Shown here piece by piece: positions 58,414 through 64,000 of a stretch of DNA of 64,000 bases. The stretch covers positions 1,953,001-2,017,000 of the forward strand of contig JBANDB010000007.1 in NCBI GenBank assembly GCA_037576215.1, given 5' to 3'. The translations under genes were made by a program, and so were the position numbers. Origin of the DNA: Armillaria gallica (taxonomy: Eukaryota > Basidiomycota > Agaricomycetes > Agaricales > Physalacriaceae). The notes below the pieces were generated by a model. It was not told where the DNA came from. It searched no databases and saw nothing but the letters and a program-made list of their open reading frames with translations. Numbering within the stretch: position 1 is the first letter of the stretch; the number at the start of each line of letters is the position of its first letter.

Positions 58414-60769
58414 ATGGACTCCTTTTCTCAGTTCTCCGCCGCTACACCTTTTCAACCCCTGACAAACCAGGGCCTCAATTTCCCAGAAGATTCCTTCACT
58501 GCCTTGCTGCACTCTGACGATATCTTCTTCGATGGTGTGGACTACAACACCCACTTTCCGATGGGATCCAGCACCATGACACCTTCGCTCGATCCATTTA
58601 ACAGCCATGAGAGTGTATCATTGTCTCATATATCTGGTTCTGTCATTGGGGAGGTCAATCTTAGGCTCGAGGTATGTTTCGATGCTCATCATGGTACTGA
58701 ATGCTTACAGTAGTTAATAGCTGAATAGAAATTCATTCCCCATATACAACGAGAACAACTTTGCTTACCCAGCCAATATGCAAGACACGAGCGCTCCGTT
58801 GAACTGGCAGAATACTGGTTTAGAGTCTGAGACAAGGGACAATATCACGGACCAGCGTCTACGGACTAACGCCACCCAAACGCAATTCATTGCCTATGTA
58901 CCACCATCAAAACAAAAACCGAATGAAGGACAACGAGATGAAGGTATTCATCACCAAGCCAATACCACGCAATCACTCCATGCTCCCCCCCCTGTGTCGT
59001 CAACTGTCCCTGCCTCACCCCAGACATCGGAAACGTTCAATACGGCCTCTGCAGTGCCTGCCAGTGATGGGCAGTCGACAGCTTTACGCTTGCAGGAAAT
59101 TCCGGATGCTGATTTCCCATCGCAAAATCCTGTCAGTGGTACCACGGAATCTGTCCCTGATGCTGCAGGATCTCCGGAATTTTCCAGTGCTGAAGACGGT
59201 GCTGTAGAGGATATAGAGGAATGTCGCAAGACATGGGCAGGCCGGAATCCCACCAAAGCTACGATCCCCAAGCCTCAAAAGAAGTCACGGAAGGGCCAAA
59301 ATACGGAGGTCAGGAAAATACGCGAGAACGAGCAGCGTGAGAGATGCCAGAATATGGCAGAAGAGCTTGAGAAAGTACAGGAGCACTATCACCAGCAGCT
59401 TCGAGATATCGGGACGAAGTATGGGCGGTCGTTTGAGACAATCATTAATTATGTCTCGTATTCTTCCAGGTATAAGAAACAGCGCGCACCATCACTGTAC
59501 TTGGCAAGGGTCTCGGCTAAAGCTGAAGAAATCAATAAAGGTACGTCACCGTCCTATCAGAACTCAATGGCATTGGTAGTAACGAGCTGATGGGATCCTA
59601 TAGACAAGCCAATTGGTGAGAGGGTACCTCTCGATGAGATTAGGAAGATGGTTCAGGAGGAAAATAATGGTTCAGACTATGGAGGGCTGACGAAAGAGGA
59701 GGAGGCCGCATTACTGGACCGCCTGAAAGAAAAACGAGAGGTCAAATTTCAAGGTGCACGAAGGAGTAACGAGGGCGCTGCTGCAGATTGTCGACAGGTC
59801 ATCAATAGCGTCAATCGAGAGGTACGAATGCCCTTCATTTTCGTCTCCTTAAGCTTACCATTTGATTCAATAGATTGAAGGTTTAGCTCACCGAACCGGT
59901 GCACATTTCGTGGGTTTCATGTCACGTAGTGATATCCATGATACTTTTCAGCCAACCCTAATGAGCGATTCACCCGCTTCGCTGGCGTTCTTCAAGCGTG
60001 TGGTTGGTATTGGTGCTGAGGAGATCCTTGTCAAGTTCGAACAATTTTGCTGTGCCCAGAGCCTAAGTGAGTTTCGTACTACCTTCCATGCCAAACACGC
60101 AAACTAATATCAACCAAAAGACATGAATTCTCGCGAAGATTCAAAGACGTGCGTGCACAGTGCACGGAAATGATTCAGAAAGGATTAAGTACGGTACCAC
60201 ATTTCAATTGCTGAGTATTCAATTCTAATGAGTATTCCCTAGAACAAATTACAGGCGAGAGCAGTATACGTATGAACTACGTTAACTATGACACCGACAT
60301 CGTTTCTCGACACCATGTCAGGCTTGACGGCTGGCCCATGGGTCTCAAATTTGAGAACCTCTCTAACGTCAAGAATCTGCAAGATTTAAGATGGCTACGC
60401 GACGCACTGAAGACTACAGCATGCAAGTGGACAAACATGAATATGAAGCAAGTAGAGGCCCACGAAAACGATCTCAAGTGTCGGGAAGCAGCTGGAGAGA
60501 TCGTCAGAAGGAAGCGGCGGGAGCGCTCCGATGCCCGTACCACTAAACCCAAGAGAAAAGGGAAAAAGGCTTCGCACCATGGAAACGGAGGTAACGGCGA
60601 AGACAAAGAGAATATCGATGAAGATAAAGACAGTAGCAACGAGGAAGGGGACGACGAGGAAAAGAGCAGTGACGAGGAGATGTCTGCTCGCAAGCGCCAG
60701 CGGGTTACAGGTCAGAGGGATAGTAGCTTTAGGAGTCGCTCTATTATCAATGATGCAGATGATGTATAG
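58414..60769 (+). CDS. KDZ accessory protein of unknown function, 685 aa
   Basis: Exons 58414-58671, 58721-59540, 59604-59821, 59874-60066, 60147-60188 and 60243-60769 sum to 2058 nt in frame. The N-terminal half is low-complexity (S/T/P/Q-rich). A basic/coiled segment follows (PKPQKKSRKGQNTEVRKIR, EELEKVQEHYHQQLRDIG), then a conserved-looking domain of about 300 residues: DEIRKMVQEENN, IEGLAHRTGAHFVGFMSR, FFKRVVGIGAEEILVKFEQF, MNYVNYDTDIVSRHHVRLDG, LQDLRWLRDALKTTACKW. The C-terminus is K/R-rich then acidic, with likely nuclear-localisation motifs (KRKGKKAS, RKRQR). Similar proteins are frequent in Agaricomycetes, and I believe some neighbour KDZ transposases. The fifth exon's acceptor (60146) is the least certain part: a longer reading beginning at 60121 would break the frame. 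Not a TET/JBP dioxygenase by motif. Confidence 0.75.
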
Positions 60770-60906
60770 ACCGTTCAGTTCTTATACTAGTAGACTAACA
60801 TAACAGGATAGTATAGAATTCCAATTAAACAACGAAGTACTACTATTACAACTGTAGTTCCTCCTGAAATTATTCTTATACACAAACACATGAATATTTA
60901 TCTATT

Positions 60907-61218
60907 TAATGCACATTTTCCCATATTTTTCGGGGAAAATTGCGCCCAGGGGAGAGCGCACGATGGATAGAAGCGGGACAATGTGCGGGCCGTCGGGCTA
61001 TGGTTAATCGGGTTGACGGTCCCTGATACCGACAGGCGGGTGCCGCCGCTGATATGGGATTTATGACGCCATCTTAGGGAGGGAATGACAGTAAAGGTGG
61101 GTCGCTATTCAAGTGTTATTCAAGTGTTGCGTACCTAAGACAAAATCACTATAATTATAGCCGGACCCTGACCATGGTGATGCCTATTATATCAGGCGCC
61201 ATGCGGGTCTATCAGGTG
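60907..61218 (-). repeat. KDZ right terminal inverted repeat
   Basis: Reverse complement of 52755-53067 with few differences; ends CTATCAGGTG. Confidence 0.92.
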
Positions 61219-61472
61219 ACATTTGCATTTACCCTCCAAGCATAGCTGCTGCCTAGCACCACCTAGGGCTCTATCACCAGGAGAATTTATATACACTTCA
61301 GTATCTGGAAACCATTGCCTAACATCTTCCTAATCGTTAAATCATAATTACTGTTTCATTCGTTTCAATTAATCCAGCACACATCTGTCAGAATCATTGA
61401 AGCCCTCCTTGCATTCGAAAGAACTTGCCAGGAAACATATCTTTGGTTTACACCTAGTTTCCCAGCCTTACA
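61219..61472 (+). repeat. Gypsy LTR fragment (last 254 bp)
   Basis: Same as 45878-46131 base for base as far as I can read, ending CAGCCTTACA. The first 360 bp of the LTR are missing at the KDZ boundary. Confidence 0.85.
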
Positions 61473-62680
61473 GCGGACAAAGGGTTGGCTTCGAGTTGAC
61501 CTAATGGGCCAGTGGACGCGGGACTACTGCAATGCAAGCAGGGCAGCAGAACGAAGGCCTGTGGTTGCTTGGTGGGTGCTGGACCCGCTTTGGCCTTTCT
61601 CTTGCTAGAGCGGGTCAGCTTCTGCCAGGCGGGAGTGCCACAAGCAACGTGGTTGGGACACCCATGGCTGCTGATGAGGCACTCGGCGCAGGTGGGGTGG
61701 CCATTGTCAGAATCAACAGGCAAGAGGCAATGATGCCTGCCATGGCACCGGCTGCACTTCTTGTCCGCTGGCTGTATAAATGAAAGTTAGTCAGTTGAAG
61801 AAGGGTGAAAGAACAAAGACACATACTTCAAGGAGACCTTCCTCCTCCATTTCCACCATGTAGGCGCACATGGCTGGTTGGGTCTTGCCCTGTCTCAAAC
61901 ACTGGTTGAGATCTACCGGCCAGCCAGTATGTGTGTAGCCTATCCATGCATTCCAATGTCAGCACGAATTCAAACAAGAATCAAAAATTGTTACCTTTCT
62001 TTTTGAGGGTGGGCACGGTGTCAGACGCCCCTCCACCTTCAAGTCCATCCACCTCTTCTTCCTCCTCCCTCTCATCATTGGCGTCGCCAGTTTGCTCGTC
62101 TTCCTTCCTGGTGGCCATGTTCTTCTTCTTTTCACTCCCCTCCACACTTTCCTTCTCTTCTTCCTCCTCCTCCTCCCCAGAGCCATCGTCAGAACTGGCC
62201 CCATATGCTACTAAATCTGCTAAGGTAGCAGCCACTTGAGCAGCTGCCGAGTCCGCTTGCACCTCCTCTGCTACCCGCTCCTCCTCACCTGAATGGTTGG
62301 CCTCGTCTGAGCCAGCCGGGTCTACATCCATAGGGATGGAGGCTGGCTGTCTCGTTCCGAACCGGGAGTCGTTGTCATCTTCGCCCTCCACATTGCTTGG
62401 TCCAGTGTCCATGTCCAAAGACACGGGGTCACTGGTAGCCAACCAATCTGGATAGAGACATTTCAGCAGTTTTTCACTAAGTACAGAAAAAGAAAAGCTT
62501 ACATTCGCCAACGAGAATTGATAAGTCCCAGCAGAAGGTTGGACTATGGACTGCGCTTTCTCTGATGCTTGTGTGGCAATAGCGGCGAATGAAGGGGCAG
62601 ATCCGCCTGAAGACCGCCGCCCACTGGCGTCACAGAAGGGACGCGTCCGCACCGGTGACTCTGGAGAGTTGAGCTATTTT
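61473..62680 (-). pseudogene. Cysteine-rich, acidic protein of unknown function, 3' truncated by LTR
   Basis: Minus-strand exon chain: about 62680-62504 (SGGSAPSFAAIATQASEKAQ), 62448-61992 (acidic, with a long glutamate run and basic tail), about 61937-61829 (GYTHTGWPVDLNQCLRQG), then about 61774-61473. The last exon has a cysteine-rich segment (CSRCHGRHHCLLP, PTCAECLISSHGCPNHVAC) that could bind zinc, then a basic stretch KRKAKAG. The reading frame runs straight into the LTR end at 61472, so the normal C-terminus is missing. Splice sites GTAAC...ATAG and GTATGT...ACAG are plausible. No family identified. Confidence 0.5.
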
Positions 62681-62959
62681 ATCCTACAAATGCTTTTAGA
62701 AACAAAGCACATGCAGAATCATGACGACTTACACAGAACCAGATGGATTTCATGACCCAGCGGATGTGAGTGGGGGTTCACGCATTTTTTGTGTGTTGAA
62801 TGGGATCCGCGATTATGGAATCATACAACGACCGGGCATGTGCTTCAGTCCAGTCAGACGGCACCCCCTGGCCACAGCGGAATGCAAAATTGGTGAAGTT
62901 TGGTAGAGTGGACATGTTGAGAAGAGGATGAGATAGAACACTGAGAGGTGCGGATGTGC
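62681..62959. other. No supported gene
   Basis: Short frames only; could include 5' exons or promoter of the minus-strand cysteine-rich gene. Confidence 0.35.
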
Positions 62960-63540
62960 AGCCTATGCCACTGAAATTTTATACAGGCATGCCTGCACTA
63001 TCCCTTCACAGGTGTCACTTGAGAAATTTCCATGCTTCCACCTTAAATTTTCCTCAAAATGCTCTTGGAACATACCTCTGTCGTCATCCACTGCTTCCTC
63101 ACTGGGCAGAATTGACTTGTCGCTTCTCGCAACATTCCGCCATGCTGATTTTCCATTCTGCGAGTTGAAATATGCATGCTTCTTGATCTTCTGGAACACC
63201 AATGCACCCCAGCCCTGAATGTTCTGGTTTCTGCGGCCAATCATACTTCATCTAATTAGGTGACTCACACAACATTTTCCCAGGCGTATCAGGCCCGCCT
63301 TGAAGACCGAGCCTGCCACTATGTTCTTGCCGACTAATCCCTGATGGGGTTCCCTCATTCAGATCCAATAACCGTGCATGACGTATATTCATGCGATGTG
63401 GACCGGTCCCTGATCCCAAAGCTGCTAGGATCTGCCACATGCTGTGGCAGATCCGCTGAACAAAGGCTACCAGCCGCTTCATGTAAGTTGTCACAAGCCC
63501 CAACAAGACAGGCATCTGCTTCAACTCTGCTTGCAACTTG
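62960..63540 (-). CDS. Possible two-exon minus-strand gene fragment, unknown
   Basis: About 63536-63270 reads as a basic-hydrophobic protein piece (LLGLVTTYMKRLVAFVQRI, GTPSGISRQEHSGRLGLQGG). After an intron-like GTGAGTC...CGCAG (about 63266-63235) the frame continues as NIQGWGALVFQKIKKHAYFN down to a stop at 62963. Both parts look coding, but start, end and family are unknown. It may belong to the same gene as the next entry. Confidence 0.35.
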
Positions 63541-63609
63541 AACTTTGCTAAAATTGCTTAGCTTGCTATTGTTTTACTTCCCGTACAGACCCTATGTGTC
63601 TACAATTGG

Positions 63610-64000
63610 CTATTCCTGGGGATATCCTAACTCCCCTAGCTCCGGACTATAAAAATCATGCCCTGCTTGCAAATCCGCAGCGGATACGCCTTCTTCCTCT
63701 CCTTCATTGTCGCTCTCCCACTTGTCCACCATTCCGCTGTTAGGATGCGCCTCCCAGTCAGATACGATAGATCTGTTGGAGGTGACCTTCAGTACAGGCA
63801 TGAGCACCACACTGTACATGCCCTCTGGCCCAAGCTCGCCCACCTCCGCCTCATACGCTCGCTTGAACGCCCTCGTCTTCCTGTAGTTGTTGATGTCACG
63901 AATCCTTGTGTACTCGGTGCACATAAATGGTGTCATCTGTCCAAACCAGTTGGGGTCCAAGAACAACACAACTTGTTTGATTAAAGCATCATTGGTGGTC
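63610..64000 (-). CDS. C-terminal part of an unidentified gene entering from the right edge
   Basis: Minus-strand frame open from the window edge to a stop at 63610. It contains WFGQMTPFMCTEYTRIRDI, an arginine/lysine-rich helix NNYRKTRAFKRAYEAEVGEL, a beta-like stretch MYSVVLMPVLKV and an acidic end (ESDNEGEEEGVS). It looks like genuine coding sequence. I recognise no domain; the 5' part lies outside the window. Confidence 0.5.
   Translation of the reverse strand, partial: TTNDALIKQVVLFLDPNWFGQMTPFMCTEYTRIRDINNYRKTRAFKRAYEAEVGELGPEGMYSVVLMPVLKVTSNRSIVSDWEAHPNSGMVDKWESDNEGEEEGVSAADLQAGHDFYSPELGELGYPQE

Larger units (their letters stand above)
52755..61218. mobile_element. KDZ (Kyakuja-Dileera-Zisupton) DNA transposon, structurally intact, 8.46 kb
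   Basis: Terminal inverted repeats of about 313 bp bound the element (52755-53067 and 60907-61218), starting CACCTGATAGACCCGCATGG at each end with only three mismatches over the outer 280 bp by eye. Inside are a transposase on the minus strand and two genes on the plus strand, all with intact exon chains and no premature stops. No clear target-site duplication: the left flank ends GGCAT, the right flank begins ACATT and is gypsy LTR sequence on that side only. Either a deletion removed the left flank after insertion, or the element landed at an existing junction. Confidence 0.9.

Noticed and set aside
60121..60188. Longer fifth exon of the 685-aa KDZ gene starting at 60121
   Set aside because: Its protein (FSRRFKDVRAQC) looks good, but the length breaks the phase with exon 4. 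The acceptor at 60146 keeps the whole chain in frame. It could instead mean a small frameshift, so the entry confidence was lowered.
57279..60769. TET/JBP dioxygenase cargo of the KDZ element
   Set aside because: Neither accessory protein shows the HxD...H iron-binding pattern or other TET/JBP features; one is a short basic helix, the other has a different conserved domain.
1..64000. CRISPR arrays, bacterial operons, rRNA and tRNA genes
   Set aside because: No regularly spaced short repeats with unique spacers, no ribosome-binding-site gene clusters and no recognisable rRNA or tRNA sequence were seen; the abundant spliceosomal introns indicate a eukaryote.

Overview
The window reads as nuclear DNA of a mushroom-forming basidiomycete (Agaricomycetes). 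Genes are split by many short GT...AG introns of about 45-75 nt, and the gene and transposon families are ones I associate with that group: a degenerate AGC-type kinase, a caspase-like domain joined to 40-residue TPRs, a KDZ transposon, and several Ty3/gypsy families. No bacterial operon structure, rRNA, tRNA or CRISPR array was seen. All family assignments come from reading motifs; no database search was possible.

Layout. 1-2,085: 3' part of a decayed kinase gene on the minus strand. 2,340-12,810: two diverged copies of one segment, the second split by a LINE (6,974-12,413) that is almost fully open. 13,237-18,329: the most striking gene, ten exons that join in frame to 1,538 codons. They encode an N-terminal domain common in Agaricomycetes, a caspase-like domain that has lost both catalytic residues, and 17 near-identical 40-residue TPR units. 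From about 14.3 kb to 36 kb the DNA is AT-rich and full of decayed elements: an LTR-like element split by a 5.5 kb hAT (19,581-25,074), a tyrosine-recombinase remnant inside a duplicated segment (27,045-30,546), and a minus-strand chromovirus with chromodomain (30,798-about 35,420), itself interrupted.

35.6-49.7 kb holds two related plus-strand Ty3/gypsy elements. One has a nearly complete gag-pol with many stops and an internal insertion (41,006-42,467). The other is truncated early in pol and carries a small secreted-protein gene. Both keep the same candidate -1 frameshift heptamer at the gag-pro/pol junction.

52,755-61,218 is a structurally intact KDZ transposon. It has about 313-bp terminal inverted repeats, a 963-aa transposase on the minus strand, and two intron-rich accessory genes on the plus strand (112 and 685 aa). 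A 254-bp piece of gypsy LTR follows, then minus-strand unidentified genes to the right edge.

Relations. Nesting gives an order of events: the LINE is younger than the segmental duplication, the hAT younger than the LTR-like element it split, and the KDZ lies against an LTR fragment that looks identical to one 15 kb away. Many premature stops in the older elements are TGA where related copies or consensus have arginine, as expected from CpG deamination; the KDZ genes and the caspase-TPR gene have none.
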